Positions 32,041 to 42,360 of a stretch of 64,000 bases of DNA are shown here, piece after piece. Below the pieces are notes generated by a model, which saw only the letters and a list, made by a program, of their open reading frames with translations, was not told the origin of the DNA and ran no database searches. The translations under genes and the position numbers were made by a program. The DNA is from Terriglobus saanensis SP1PR4 (lineage in GTDB: Bacteria; Acidobacteriota; Terriglobia; Terriglobales; Acidobacteriaceae), in contig NC_014963.1 of the NCBI RefSeq assembly GCF_000179915.2, positions 4,340,001 to 4,404,000 on the forward strand, in the 5' to 3' direction. How positions within the stretch are numbered: the stretch's first letter is position 1; each line of letters begins with the position of its first letter.

Positions 32041-34416
32041 TCACCGTGAAGTCGACTTAGAGGCGCGGTCTCGCAGATCACGTAGATGCTCCCAACGTTC
32101 ATACTGCGGCTTTTTTGCGGGGTCGGAATCTTCATGGCCCTGAAGCCAAAAACGAAACCAATCGACATCCCCTTGTTGTGACTCCATTACGTCCACCGGC
32201 ATGGTCACGACATGCGTGGCGTAGGGCATGAAAATCAAATCAACGGGTTTGCCCAGGGATCGAAGCCCCGCATAAGACTCCCAGTCGGAGAGCATGATCG
32301 ACGGATCGTGCGTTTCTACTCGAAGCGGCGCAGCCACCTTCCGCAAATTGAAGATCGCATTCTCCTTCAGATAAGCCGCTTGACCATCGTCAAATGGATT
32401 TCCACCATAGTGCTGAGCCCACTGTGCCATGGCGCCGTTGTAAAGTGACCCATCGACGTTGTCGAAATAGCCCATAGGCCCATAGGTATAGCCGTTTGCA
32501 ATTGTTGCCGCTGCAAATAACTTTGGATCTTGCGTTAGGGCATACATAACATTGTCACAGGTTCTGCTAAATCCAATGATCCCGACACGGCGCGGATCGA
32601 TGAGGCCTTCGGATGCCAATTTAGCAATTACAGCCTCATATCCCGCCAATGCTGCGGAAGTTCCCTCTCTAAACGCGTCCTTTGGGGGTAGCCCTGGTTC
32701 GCCGGCCTGCAAGATCATTAGACCGTCTGCCGCCATGGCCTGAGCCGCAACGGCCGTTGGGTAGGTCCCGTCCACAATAAACAGGTTTTGAGAGTACGCC
32801 CGAGGCTCGATTACCAAAGGATATCTCTGCTTCGGGTCAAAGTGGGGTGGCTTAATCAGGACTCCCTTAACATCTCGACCGTACCGGTCTTTCCAGTTGT
32901 AGATTGCCGCTTCGCCAAAGGCTATCTCGCCAAATTGGGGGTTCGGATTCCATAGGAGCCTGGTGTCTGTAGAGCCAGAGATAGAAGCGTACACGGCTGG
33001 GGCGCTTACCAGGCTCTCTTTTAGAGTTACGGAGAGCGGAAAGACAGGAGCTTCGTTCGCGCCCGGGCTTCGGCTGGAGTCTTCCGTCAAGGCCCATCTG
33101 CCATCTATGAAATGGAAGCTTTCAGCAGGTGGCCCCAGTTCTGTGTAAGTGACACTCACCTCATCCGTCGATCTTCCCCAATGGACGTCCTGCACTTGCC
33201 ATTTTTTTGAGTCAGAAAAGCTGGAATGTGTATATCCTGCGACCCGAGTCCACGTGTGATCGTGTAGATCGAAGCGAACAACTGTCGGCTGCTGCTTACG
33301 CCCTGTTCTCTCTTGATCCGGAATCCCTATTATCGGCAGGAACACATTGCACAATAGAACGTGTTCTCCATCCTTCGACCAAAGTATCTTTGTCGGTCCA
33401 ACCCAATTGGCGTCTCTCCCGAGCGGCGCATCAAGAAGCCTAGAAGTTCTCCCGGTTTTGAGATCCACGAGCAAGAAGCTCTCTGGAATATCGGTGCCAT
33501 AGGCTTGTTTCAATCTTTCGGGAGGCCAAACCATAATTCTTCCAGTGGTAGACCCTGGTTCATAGTTTGTCCATGCTTCGGGAACCGCTGAAACGGCCAT
33601 TGCGACGATTGCATAGCGCCCATCGGGATCCACTGACAAAATCGTATCGCCATAGTGCGTATTCAAACGGACAGTCTCTTGCGATAAAGGATCCATGACG
33701 GGATGGACGTTTCCGTGCGCATACAACCACAGTTCATTCTGGTTGGGATAAGACGGACGCTTGTCCGGAAACATGAGGCTGTGTAAGCTCTGTCCGGTCC
33801 CAACCACCACACGCGGGAACGGTATAGCTTGCCACGGCACCGACACGGCATACGCAACAATCTGCCCTTTTTCCTGATATGTGATTACATTTTGATTATC
33901 CGTAGAGAGTTGTTGCAATCTCTTATTTTTCAGATCCAAGCGGTAGAGACGCCATGTCGCGTCGCCATTGCGACCTAAAAATAGCAGACTCCGACCATCA
34001 GCGGACCACCGCGGCGAAAGAATCGCGGCTTGAAGATCCTGCTGTTCACTATCATTGGCTCCCGAACGAGTGACCAACACCGTTGGCGCAGGAGCCGGAG
34101 AACGTGCATCGCCGGCGAGAAAAGCTTGCTCCGCCTTCACATCGAAGAGCCAGATCGTAGATTGCAAGAGATTCTTGTCTACCAGCCCCCGCGTTGTAAC
34201 GACGAAGAATGACTTCCCATCCGGAGAAAACTTAGTGACATTTCGAGAAAGGTCCGGATAAGGATCCGTGAAGCGCTGCATCTCGATTGAATCTGTAACG
34301 GCGAACTTCCTGCCTTGGGCCGGGAGCGTTGCATGAACGCTTGCCAAGATACAAGCGACAAACGCCCCCACATACCCAGTCTTACAGTGCTTTGTATACA
34401 TGCTCATCCTATTCAT
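32041..34416 (-). CDS. Exported S9 family (prolyl oligopeptidase-like) peptidase, module 1
   Basis: 791 residues with a signal-like N-terminus (GYVGAFVACILASVHATLPAQ). A WD/propeller-like N-terminal part with repeated FSPDGKSFFVV, SWS-like strands precedes an alpha/beta-hydrolase domain from about residue 530. The nucleophile region reads RRVGIIGFSRTCDNVMYAL: Ser is in GFSRT rather than the usual GxSxG. A likely His is in YATHVV. The C-terminus DWFRFWLQGHEDSDPAKKPQYERWEHLR resembles lasso-peptide isopeptidases as I remember them. Follows a TonB receptor by 42 bp. A paralogue is at 40026. Confidence 0.85.
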   Translation of the reverse strand: MNRMSMYTKHCKTGYVGAFVACILASVHATLPAQGRKFAVTDSIEMQRFTDPYPDLSRNVTKFSPDGKSFFVVTTRGLVDKNLLQSTIWLFDVKAEQAFLAGDARSPAPAPTVLVTRSGANDSEQQDLQAAILSPRWSADGRSLLFLGRNGDATWRLYRLDLKNKRLQQLSTDNQNVITYQEKGQIVAYAVSVPWQAIPFPRVVVGTGQSLHSLMFPDKRPSYPNQNELWLYAHGNVHPVMDPLSQETVRLNTHYGDTILSVDPDGRYAIVAMAVSAVPEAWTNYEPGSTTGRIMVWPPERLKQAYGTDIPESFLLVDLKTGRTSRLLDAPLGRDANWVGPTKILWSKDGEHVLLCNVFLPIIGIPDQERTGRKQQPTVVRFDLHDHTWTRVAGYTHSSFSDSKKWQVQDVHWGRSTDEVSVTYTELGPPAESFHFIDGRWALTEDSSRSPGANEAPVFPLSVTLKESLVSAPAVYASISGSTDTRLLWNPNPQFGEIAFGEAAIYNWKDRYGRDVKGVLIKPPHFDPKQRYPLVIEPRAYSQNLFIVDGTYPTAVAAQAMAADGLMILQAGEPGLPPKDAFREGTSAALAGYEAVIAKLASEGLIDPRRVGIIGFSRTCDNVMYALTQDPKLFAAATIANGYTYGPMGYFDNVDGSLYNGAMAQWAQHYGGNPFDDGQAAYLKENAIFNLRKVAAPLRVETHDPSIMLSDWESYAGLRSLGKPVDLIFMPYATHVVTMPVDVMESQQGDVDWFRFWLQGHEDSDPAKKPQYERWEHLRDLRDRASKSTSR

Positions 34417-34458
34417 GATCGGCAGTGCCGTTGGTTTCGAGACGAAATCCGGGAAGAA

Positions 34459-37400
34459 TCAAAAGAGGAGCTTGAGCGCAAACTGCATGGAACGGGAGCC
34501 TCCCTGCTGATACTGCGAGGCGACAGTGCCGAGACTTGAATTCAACATCTTGGTTGCCTGCCCGAACGTTGCATCGGTATACGTCGGGTCAATGTATCCG
34601 AAGTTTGGATGGTTGAAGAGATTGAATGTCTCCGCTCGAAACTGCAGAACGACCGCATCATGCAAATGGATGTCTCGTCGCGCGGCCAGATTGAACTGCG
34701 ATGCTCCGAACCCGCGCACAAAATTGCGCGACGCATTTCCGGAAGCTCCTGTGGCGGGCAGGCTGAAAGCAGCCTTATTGATTGACTTACCGCCGGGGTA
34801 TTGCGATCCGTACAGATAGATAGCTTGGCCCCGGACGATATTCAAGCCCCCGGAATATTGAGTACCGGACGTGGGATCGGTGAGAAGGCTGCCGCCGAGG
34901 GTGACGGGAAAAGCGGTACGCACATTAAGGCGTCCATCCAGCCCCCAACCGTTCAAAAATGCACCAATGAGTTTGTGCTTGGAGAGGGTAGGTAATTCCC
35001 AACTGACTCCGCCCTGAAAGTTGCTTCGCACGTCGTAGTCGGCATTCCCTCTTTGCAGCGGAAGAGCGGTCGAATTCGAACCATAGTCCAATGCGTGCGC
35101 CCACGTATAGGAGCCAAGTGCCTGGACACCCCTTACGACAGAACGCTGGAACTGCAGTTGAAGCGCCTGATAGTTTGAAGTGACGCCGGTATTGAAGTAG
35201 AAAACTTGTCCAAAGTTGGGATTCAATGCCGTCAGAGATTTCTGCTGAAGAACCGTGAGGCGCCTTCCATCCGCAGCCACATACGAGACAGTGATGGATT
35301 GCTTCGAACCGAGCGCTTGTTGGAGACTGACATTCCATTGCAAGGTGTATGGGAGTTGCAGATGCGTGGGGAACGCCGTGACCGTAGCGCTCGTGTAGGG
35401 AGCGTTGGCCGTTACAGGAAGATTGAGTTGACTTGGGGTAAAGGGAAGGAGTGCGCCGGAATATAGTTGCTGTGCCCGAAAACCGACGCCATCGTATCCC
35501 TGAGTGGCAATCTCATTCGCGGAATCAAAGAAGACACCGCCGCCAAATCGAACGACCGTTTGCATTCCCGGTTGATTGTGCGCGGTCCACGCCGCTCCAA
35601 GCCGTGGAGCGAAGTTATACCAGGAGGTTTTCCAGAGTGGCGTACCTTGTGGGGCGAGGGAGAGGGAGGAAGGAATATTGATGTTGCCAAGAAGGGTATA
35701 GGCGGCGTCTCCGTGCTCTTCCGTCGGAGGTGGATTCAATTCCCAGCGTAGCCCCAGCGAAAGGTTGAGCCTTGGATGCACACGCCATTCGTCTTGCGCG
35801 AAGAGAGCGGTCTGATTGAAGAGAGGCGTCGCGGGCAGGAAGCGGAAAACGTAGGGCGCGGCTGGCGCGCCACTCAGAATTTGTTGAGACGATGTGAAAA
35901 CAGCATAGGTTTCCACGTTTGGAGGAGCGAGCACCGACTTAATGTGACGGAAGTCGACGCCAAATTTCAACGAATGCTGGCGGCTTAAGATACTGACCGT
36001 ATCGACAGCGTTCCATTGTCGTTGCAGGGTGTTCGTTTTATAAGGGTAAAGAATCGGCGAGCCAATGGCGGCGATAGACAGGATGACGACGGGGTTCACT
36101 TGCTGGTAGGAGCCTGCGCCCATTGCAGAAGCTAAGTCGATGGGAGTTGCTCCTCCAAAGTTATCGAGAACGCCGAGTTGCTTTGAGTCCGATCGTGCAT
36201 AGCCGAGCCTGAACTCATTCGTAAACCGATTGGAGAACTGACTGCTTGCGCCAAGTGTGTAGGTAGTGGCATTCCCTGTTGTAGTTGCTCGTGCGAAGTA
36301 AGGTCTGGAATCAGTCGAGCTCGGGGTGTCGCTAAATCGGAAGAAGAGTGCCAGTTTCGATCCAAACGTATGATCGAGGCGGATGCTTGTAGAGTCGATT
36401 TTGCTGGGAAGAGAAAATGGGGCGATGAATTGTGCCAGACTAGGGCTAGCGAGCGTTCCATAGTCCAGTCCGTTCGGCAACGGAAAGGCATTCAAAATGG
36501 GCTGCATGGTCGCTGTAGCCTGCTGCCTCATATATAAGTCGGGCACATATTGAATCGTCGCAGCCGTCGGCTGCGTGAGACGCAATCCCTCGTACGAAAC
36601 GAAAAAGAAGCTGCGGTCCTGGCCGTTGTAAACACGCGGAATCCAGACTGGTCCGCCCAGCGTGCCGCCAAAATCATTCTGTCGAAGAGCCGGCGTCGGC
36701 TTACCATAGTGGCCATTGAACCAGTCATTGGCGTCGAAAAAGTTATTACGGAGGTAGTCGAAAGCCACTCCGTGAAAGCTATTCGTGCCGGACCGAGTGA
36801 CCAGGGAAAACTGTCCGCCAGGGGATCTCCCATACGCAGCCGAGTAGGTCGAACTTTGGACCCGAAATTCCTGAAGCGCATCAACTGAAATCAGGGTCTG
36901 CGTTGTCCCCAGGGCAGTCGAACCGCCCAAAGTCCCGCCGACAGCAGCGCTGCTGACACCACCGCCATTACCCGAACTGATGTTGGCTGCAACCCCATCG
37001 ACGGTGTAGTAATTGGATTGCGTGCGCTGGCCATCCACGCTGAAATCACCCCCCGTTCCCACTACCGACGTGCTCTGTGGGCTCTGGGTTACAACTCCTG
37101 GAGTCATCGAAATGAGGTCCTGAAAACTCCTCCCGTTCAAGGGAATATTTTCGGCGAACTTTCGATCAACAACGGTGCCGACCGTTGCGTCGGTCGTGTT
37201 CATTTGGAGAGCGGATGCATTGACTGTAACCGATTCCGCTGCAGAGCCGATCGCCATATGAAAGTTAAGCTGGACCACATCCTGCACGTGTAGGATCAGA
37301 CCAGCCTCAATAATTCCCTTGAAGCCCTGCCTATCGACTTCAACCCTGTATGAGCCGGGGTTCAAACCAGAGAGAACATACTGGCCAGTATGATTCGTTG

Positions 37401-37575
37401 TGGTTCTTGCCTTGACTCCAGTCTGAGTATTGATCGCCATAATGGAGACACCGGCGATAACAGCTTTGGAGGGATCGTCTACGAGGCCGGTAATGGATGC
37501 ACTTGTCGACTGCCCAAACGCGGAGGCAGAACACGCGAGTAGGGAGAGAATGAGCAGAGACCTGCAGATCTTCAT
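34459..37575 (-). CDS. Oar-like TonB-dependent receptor, module 1
   Basis: 1038 residues. Signal peptide (KICRSLLILSLLACSASAFGQ), then a carboxypeptidase-regulatory-like beta domain (SITGLVDDPSKAVIAGVSI ... TGQYVLSGLNPGSYRVEV, residues 25-105). A plug with NIPLNGRSFQDLISMTPGV follows, and then a very large beta-barrel ending MQFALKLLF with the C-terminal Phe of outer-membrane barrels. This is the giant receptor type common in Acidobacteriota. It lies between an anti-sigma gene and an S9 peptidase gene on one strand; the substrate may be a peptide cleaved by that enzyme. Closely paralogous to the receptor at 42361. Confidence 0.92.
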   Translation of the reverse strand: MKICRSLLILSLLACSASAFGQSTSASITGLVDDPSKAVIAGVSIMAINTQTGVKARTTTNHTGQYVLSGLNPGSYRVEVDRQGFKGIIEAGLILHVQDVVQLNFHMAIGSAAESVTVNASALQMNTTDATVGTVVDRKFAENIPLNGRSFQDLISMTPGVVTQSPQSTSVVGTGGDFSVDGQRTQSNYYTVDGVAANISSGNGGGVSSAAVGGTLGGSTALGTTQTLISVDALQEFRVQSSTYSAAYGRSPGGQFSLVTRSGTNSFHGVAFDYLRNNFFDANDWFNGHYGKPTPALRQNDFGGTLGGPVWIPRVYNGQDRSFFFVSYEGLRLTQPTAATIQYVPDLYMRQQATATMQPILNAFPLPNGLDYGTLASPSLAQFIAPFSLPSKIDSTSIRLDHTFGSKLALFFRFSDTPSSTDSRPYFARATTTGNATTYTLGASSQFSNRFTNEFRLGYARSDSKQLGVLDNFGGATPIDLASAMGAGSYQQVNPVVILSIAAIGSPILYPYKTNTLQRQWNAVDTVSILSRQHSLKFGVDFRHIKSVLAPPNVETYAVFTSSQQILSGAPAAPYVFRFLPATPLFNQTALFAQDEWRVHPRLNLSLGLRWELNPPPTEEHGDAAYTLLGNINIPSSLSLAPQGTPLWKTSWYNFAPRLGAAWTAHNQPGMQTVVRFGGGVFFDSANEIATQGYDGVGFRAQQLYSGALLPFTPSQLNLPVTANAPYTSATVTAFPTHLQLPYTLQWNVSLQQALGSKQSITVSYVAADGRRLTVLQQKSLTALNPNFGQVFYFNTGVTSNYQALQLQFQRSVVRGVQALGSYTWAHALDYGSNSTALPLQRGNADYDVRSNFQGGVSWELPTLSKHKLIGAFLNGWGLDGRLNVRTAFPVTLGGSLLTDPTSGTQYSGGLNIVRGQAIYLYGSQYPGGKSINKAAFSLPATGASGNASRNFVRGFGASQFNLAARRDIHLHDAVVLQFRAETFNLFNHPNFGYIDPTYTDATFGQATKMLNSSLGTVASQYQQGGSRSMQFALKLLF

Positions 37576-37664
37576 GAAAACTCCTGGCAGAATGTAGCAG
37601 CTTAACCAGCTTTCGCCTGGAGAATGCGGTCTGTACCAGCTTCCACGAAAGATTTCTAATCTCT

Positions 37665-38954
37665 CTACGGATGGTTAGGGGCAAGCGTATGAAGGTACGC
37701 TTCGAGGAAAGGCTTTCCAGTGGGCTTGGCGCTTCCCCCCTTCGGTTCAACGGTCACAAAGACCGCATTGATTTGAGCGAGCACATCTGGGTTGTCGGAC
37801 TTTAGCACCCATCGGCGATTGCTCTGGCTATCCAGATAGAAGATGCCGAGACTGATGGGCTTGCTCGAATTGCTGTCGGGTTTGCCCCAGGCCTGAAAAG
37901 CGTTCGCTTCGTGATAGCCAGGCTGGCTTGACAGGTCAAAGGCATAAAACATGAGCGATTTGCCCTTCGTATAAAAGACGCGTCCGAAAGGCTTACTCCT
38001 TTGACCGTCTTGCTGCACATCGAAGACGTCGGCGATATAAAGTTGGCGCGCACCCATTAGCTCGCGCACGTCTCGGTCCTGCGCGAGGAACTGTTCGCTG
38101 TTCGAGGCCGCTTTGTTCGTGACGGCAAGTGTTCCATTTAACCGACTGACATCGTTCTCAAGGCTGGCAACGCGAAGCAACGCGCCCTGGCGGTCCTGCC
38201 TTGCCTGGTCCAAATCTTGCCTAACCCGCTCCAATGATTTCGAGACATCTCCCAATTGCTGCTGTAGCTCATCACGCTGCTGTGTCGTGGCGAGCAGAGA
38301 TGTTGACGCAGACTCATTCTTTTTGGAAAGATCATCTACCTGCGCAAGAAGCGACGTCTTAAGACGCGATAGATCTGTTATTTGTTTCTCCGCTTGAGCA
38401 GATCGTGACGTGATTTCATTGAGTGTTTTCTCTGCAGTTGACAGTTTCTCTCGCAGAACAACTTCTTCGGCATTCTGAATAGCTATTGGCGGCAGCGCGG
38501 CAGCGATCGGAATGGACCGGGGTGGAGTTATCGCGCTCTTGCGTCCAACCTCAAACGCACCTCCCACACAAATCAGCAATACGGCAGCAACAGCCGTCAG
38601 GAAGGCTGCGAAAGAGCTCCCGGTCCAATGTCTGGAAGAGATTCCCGAGGCACCATCAGGCAGGCTTGCGGGTTGCATTGCATGAATGGCCTTTATAAGT
38701 CGCTGCTCTCCCGCTTTCTCCCGCGCCGAGCCGAGGTTCTCGCCGCTCGATTCGGATTCAGGCGCCAGCTTTGCCATCCCGATATGCGCCAGACTGGTGT
38801 ATTCCTCCAGTAACTCCGCGCATTGGCTACATCCCGCCAGGTGTGCATTCAGGTCCGCAAGCTCCTCTGTGCTCAGTTCCCCCGTGGTTGAAATAGCGCA
38901 TAATTCCGCATACTTCTCGCTGCAATCGTACCGGTATGGCGTGCTGCTACTCAT
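37665..38954 (-). CDS. Membrane anti-sigma factor with zinc-finger, coiled coil and RskA-like domain, module 1
   Basis: 429 residues. A cytoplasmic zinc-finger-type anti-sigma segment has NAHLAGCSQCAELL (HxxxCxxC) at about residues 33-45. One transmembrane helix (SFAAFLTAVAAVLLICVGGAF) is at about residue 113. A long heptad-rich coiled coil (about 160-270) leads to a C-terminal RskA-like domain (KPFGRVFYTKGKSLMFYAFDL, ISLGIFYLDSQSNRRWVLK). It should hold the co-encoded ECF sigma factor at the membrane and release it on a periplasmic signal. Start overlaps the sigma stop by 4 bp. Confidence 0.85.
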   Translation of the reverse strand: MSSSTPYRYDCSEKYAELCAISTTGELSTEELADLNAHLAGCSQCAELLEEYTSLAHIGMAKLAPESESSGENLGSAREKAGEQRLIKAIHAMQPASLPDGASGISSRHWTGSSFAAFLTAVAAVLLICVGGAFEVGRKSAITPPRSIPIAAALPPIAIQNAEEVVLREKLSTAEKTLNEITSRSAQAEKQITDLSRLKTSLLAQVDDLSKKNESASTSLLATTQQRDELQQQLGDVSKSLERVRQDLDQARQDRQGALLRVASLENDVSRLNGTLAVTNKAASNSEQFLAQDRDVRELMGARQLYIADVFDVQQDGQRSKPFGRVFYTKGKSLMFYAFDLSSQPGYHEANAFQAWGKPDSNSSKPISLGIFYLDSQSNRRWVLKSDNPDVLAQINAVFVTVEPKGGSAKPTGKPFLEAYLHTLAPNHP

Positions 38955-39619
38955 CGGCCACTCTTCTCATTCAGGAGCATGGCACGGCCTAACTGTCGTA
39001 GCCGCTCCAGTCCGCGGTAGTAATGATGGCGAGTGTTCTTCACATCGCCCCCTGATCGTTCAGCGATCTCAGCCAGTGTCAACCCTTCGAAGAAAAACAG
39101 CTCCATCGTCTCTCGCTGCTTCTCGCTCAGTTCGCTAAAAGCTGTTCGCAGTTGTTGGGCTGTCAGGCGCTCGATCACGTCTTTTTCTAAGTTACGCACT
39201 CCAGCTAGAGCATTCGCGTACTCGTGAACGTCTATACCACTGTAGAAATGCCTACGGTATAAATAGGCACGGCGATCAAAGGCGCGGCGGTACATCATCT
39301 GCACAAGCCAGGTTCTCGCTGAACCTTTTGACGGGTCGAAGGTGTTCTCCCTGCTGTGAAGGCGAAGAAAAACTTCCTGAACCAGATCCTCCGCTTCGCC
39401 TTCATCCCGAAGGATGCGGCAACCAATTGAAAAGGCTAGCCGGTTGTAACGGCGGAACAGGATCAGGAGTGCTTCTTCGTTCCGATTCCGGAGGCGCTCA
39501 AGAAGTTCTTCGTCCGTCAAGACGAACAACGGAGAGGCGTCGATCCTCTCAAGCGCAGCGGGCTTTCGCCCTATTAAAAGAGGAAGAGCGAGTACCCGTT
39601 CTGTTGCATCCATCGCCAC
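38951..39619 (-). CDS. ECF RNA polymerase sigma factor, module 1
   Basis: 222 residues. Region 2 is LLILFRRYNRLAFSIGCRILRDEGEAEDLVQEVFLRLH (about residues 53-90). Region 4 is FSELSEKQRETMELFFFEGLTLAEIAERSGGDVKNTRHHYYRGLERLR, a helix-turn-helix binding -35 elements. About 30 extra residues precede region 2. The stop overlaps the anti-sigma start (ATGA). By analogy with FecI/FecR and RskA-type pairs it should drive the receptor and peptidase genes downstream and perhaps its own operon. A paralogue heads module 2. Confidence 0.92.
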   Translation of the reverse strand: MAMDATERVLALPLLIGRKPAALERIDASPLFVLTDEELLERLRNRNEEALLILFRRYNRLAFSIGCRILRDEGEAEDLVQEVFLRLHSRENTFDPSKGSARTWLVQMMYRRAFDRRAYLYRRHFYSGIDVHEYANALAGVRNLEKDVIERLTAQQLRTAFSELSEKQRETMELFFFEGLTLAEIAERSGGDVKNTRHHYYRGLERLRQLGRAMLLNEKSGR

Positions 39620-40025
39620 ACTTCACCGGACCCACGTTTCGCAGAACTCCGCTTGTTCACACGTGCCTCAAGGATTGTCCGGAAAGGCCCAAAAGTAAAG
39701 GGTTCGCTCCACTTTTGGTTGAAAATATATATCTTCTGAGGAAGGGTACAAATCTGCATTCCCGAACGAAACAGGCCTTTCAGTGTAAATCCGCTTTCGT
39801 AATTACTCCGTGGAGGACCATAGGCCGATTGCCTTGACAGAAAAACCCGATCCGCCGAAAACGGATTCAATTCCCAACCACAATCAGGCGCTGCGAGGGT
39901 CGCGTCACAGCCACATTTCGGGGCGCGCATTTCGCGCAAATGTTCTCACCTTTTTGTCGTGATCTGGGCCTTCGAGGTTAGGGTGCTCGGCTCTTGAGAG
40001 GAAACAGTGGAGATCCGGAAAGCAT
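39620..40025. other. Intergenic region between the two modules
   Basis: 406 bp between sigma gene 1 and the end of peptidase gene 2, with no gene I recognise. It must carry the module 1 promoter. I see no lasso-precursor-like or other small open frame that I could defend. Confidence 0.5.
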
Positions 40026-42344
40026 CTATTTTGCTTCCCCAACGATAGTCTTAGAGTCAGCATCTCGAAGTGCACGCAGATGTTCCCAGCGCTTGTACTG
40101 ATCCGCGTCTTCGGCATTCGGACGTTCGTAATCCTTTAGCCAGAAGGTATACCAGTCCAGGTTCCTTTCGAGTGACCCTAGACGCGCAAGCGGGTCATCC
40201 GGTTGGTGAAATTCGAGCGGATAGTAGTACAACTCTACTGGTTTATGCAGGTGGCTGAGCCCAGTAAAGAGTTCGAATCTAGCCGCGAGGTTTACCGGGG
40301 GATTTCCTTTGTCTTCGTAGTGCTTTCCATAGCCCATCGCTTCCATCAGAAGAGGTGTGTGAATTTTCGGTATGTTGAACGAGATGGAGTACTCAAGCCA
40401 GTTCTTCAATGTATCGCCGTAGGGCGCGCCGCCAAACATGGCGTCCGCGCTCTTCAAGGAGCCCTCTGAGTGAATCAGCCAGTACTCACCCAGACTGTAC
40501 TCTAGGTTGTCTGCCAGCGTTGCAGCAGCATATTTCGTGCGGCCATGCGTGAGTGCGAATTGGGTAAGCCAGCCTGAGTGGCTGAAACCAATGATGCCGA
40601 CTCTCTTTGGGTCGATCAAACCCTGGCTGGCGAATTTTTCTACTGCCCTATCCCACAGATCAGCGTTGAAAGCTGGTTCTGCCAGTTGTCCCGGATAGCC
40701 CGTCGGAAAGTACGCTGACTCTTCCGCTTTTTTTGAGCCCGTCGTGTAGGTTCGAATCAAGTACATGATCCCGGCATTCGCCAGTGGTTGGGGCGCAAAG
40801 GAGGGCTCGTGATTCGTGCCGCTGTCACAGAAAAAGTTGGCGGCTGACGCATAGGAGTGGATTACAAGGGGATATGCCGTATGGGGGTCATACTGGGGTG
40901 GTATGAATAATAAGCCCGAAACGTGATATCCCGTAGATGTATCCCACTGCACTTCACGAATCGGCGCCAGGGTCAGGTGATCGAACTGTGGGTTGAGACT
41001 GATCTTCTGCTCCAAGACTTGATCCGCGAGGCGAAATACGAATAGTCCAGGCGGGGTCGATGGGTTTTCATAGTCTCCAACCACGACTTCGGCATTGCCG
41101 GCGATCGGTCCGTTGCGAAAGCTCAGCGCAGCTGGAAAGCCCGCACGTCCCACCTCCTTCCATTCGTCATTCACGTACCGCATACGAGACAGCATGTCGT
41201 CTGCAGTGCGGATCAGAAGATCGCCGTCAGGAGACCACGAAAGGGGTATTTCGATTGACCCGTGAACGACGGATCGCACGAGAGCAATCTTGCCGTTTGA
41301 CGGCGTCACTTGGTATTGATGCACATTGTCGGGATACTTCCGGTTGTGCTTTACGTCTTCCTTTTCCCATTCAGATCCTACGGGGGCTTGAGCCATGATG
41401 ACGAACGATTTGCTATCTGAAGACCAAAAGGGGAGGCTGTACTCCCACGGGCTCTCAAGAGGCAGCGTCGAGACGCTTGTATTGAGATCCATGACCGCGG
41501 TGAGTTGAATAACCCCAACGCTCGAATCGATGATCTGAGCCATCGGGCTCGCCTTCCATGCTGAAGACATTCCGCCTAGATCACTCATGAACGTAAAAGC
41601 CAGCGACTTACCATCCGGCGATAGATTCAAGCGAAGATCGATTAGATACGGTAACGACTCGATCGAGTTATTCATCCAGGGCATCTGGACTGCCAACCGT
41701 TTTGGGATCGTCCATCCAGAACCGGTCTTGCGCGTAACAAAGAGCTCTCTTTTCCGGTAGCGGGACACGTTTTGTTTTTCAAACGGGATACGGTATCCAC
41801 GCGCCTCTTCGTAGTTAGTAGGCTTCGAGGCCGTCTGCACAGCTTCCCGATCTAGGGCAAATACCAGGGTGCGACCATCGTCCGAAATGCTGAATTCGGC
41901 TATATCTGTAACGGCTTTCGCTAAGACTGTAGTTTTGCCTGTCGCGAGAGTGACTTCCACGACGGAGATACGATCTTCCTGTTTTGCGAGGATCGCGATT
42001 GCATCCCCATTGTCGATCCAACGGAGTCCGGACATTCCCGCGCCCACCATGAGATGCCGCACTTCTACCTGGCTACCCGCAACTGGGACGATGTCGAGCA
42101 TCACGTCGTTCTGGTCGGTCTGCAGGTTGGGTGAATGAACCAAGTAAGCAACTTTTTTGCCTGTCGGATCGAGTTGAATCGACGGATGAAAATCCTTCTC
42201 CAGAAAATGCCGGACCGTCACGCAATCAGAGGGCACAATTGCTCTTCGCTCCTGGCCATGCGTGGCCTTCGGTGAAGCGACCAAGTTGCCAACGAGGACA
42301 GCCATACTCCAAAAGACGAAGGAGAGCCTACTTACTAGTCTCAT
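40026..42344 (-). CDS. Exported S9 family peptidase, module 2
   Basis: 772 residues from the ATG at 42344, just upstream of a signal peptide (RLVSRLSFVFWSMAVLVGNLVASPKATHG); AGGAAA lies before it. The N-terminal part is propeller-like (ISDDGRTLVFALD, LNLSPDGKSLAFTF). The hydrolase domain has PLVIHSYASAANFF and the nucleophile elbow RRVGIIGFSHSGWLTQFALT (GxSxSG). A likely His is in PLEFHQPDDP, and the end is DWYTFWLKDYE ... YKRWEHLRALRD. The layout equals the module 1 enzyme, but identity is modest and active-site surroundings differ, so the two may cleave different peptides. It begins 16 bp after the receptor stop. Confidence 0.87.
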   Translation of the reverse strand: MRLVSRLSFVFWSMAVLVGNLVASPKATHGQERRAIVPSDCVTVRHFLEKDFHPSIQLDPTGKKVAYLVHSPNLQTDQNDVMLDIVPVAGSQVEVRHLMVGAGMSGLRWIDNGDAIAILAKQEDRISVVEVTLATGKTTVLAKAVTDIAEFSISDDGRTLVFALDREAVQTASKPTNYEEARGYRIPFEKQNVSRYRKRELFVTRKTGSGWTIPKRLAVQMPWMNNSIESLPYLIDLRLNLSPDGKSLAFTFMSDLGGMSSAWKASPMAQIIDSSVGVIQLTAVMDLNTSVSTLPLESPWEYSLPFWSSDSKSFVIMAQAPVGSEWEKEDVKHNRKYPDNVHQYQVTPSNGKIALVRSVVHGSIEIPLSWSPDGDLLIRTADDMLSRMRYVNDEWKEVGRAGFPAALSFRNGPIAGNAEVVVGDYENPSTPPGLFVFRLADQVLEQKISLNPQFDHLTLAPIREVQWDTSTGYHVSGLLFIPPQYDPHTAYPLVIHSYASAANFFCDSGTNHEPSFAPQPLANAGIMYLIRTYTTGSKKAEESAYFPTGYPGQLAEPAFNADLWDRAVEKFASQGLIDPKRVGIIGFSHSGWLTQFALTHGRTKYAAATLADNLEYSLGEYWLIHSEGSLKSADAMFGGAPYGDTLKNWLEYSISFNIPKIHTPLLMEAMGYGKHYEDKGNPPVNLAARFELFTGLSHLHKPVELYYYPLEFHQPDDPLARLGSLERNLDWYTFWLKDYERPNAEDADQYKRWEHLRALRDADSKTIVGEAK

Positions 42345-42360
42345 ATCTTTTTCGGGTTTC

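Noticed and set aside
39620-40025. Search for a lasso-peptide precursor between the modules
   Set aside because: No small frame with a leader plus Gly/Ala-start core and acidic ring residue, and no lasso cyclase or protease gene in the window.
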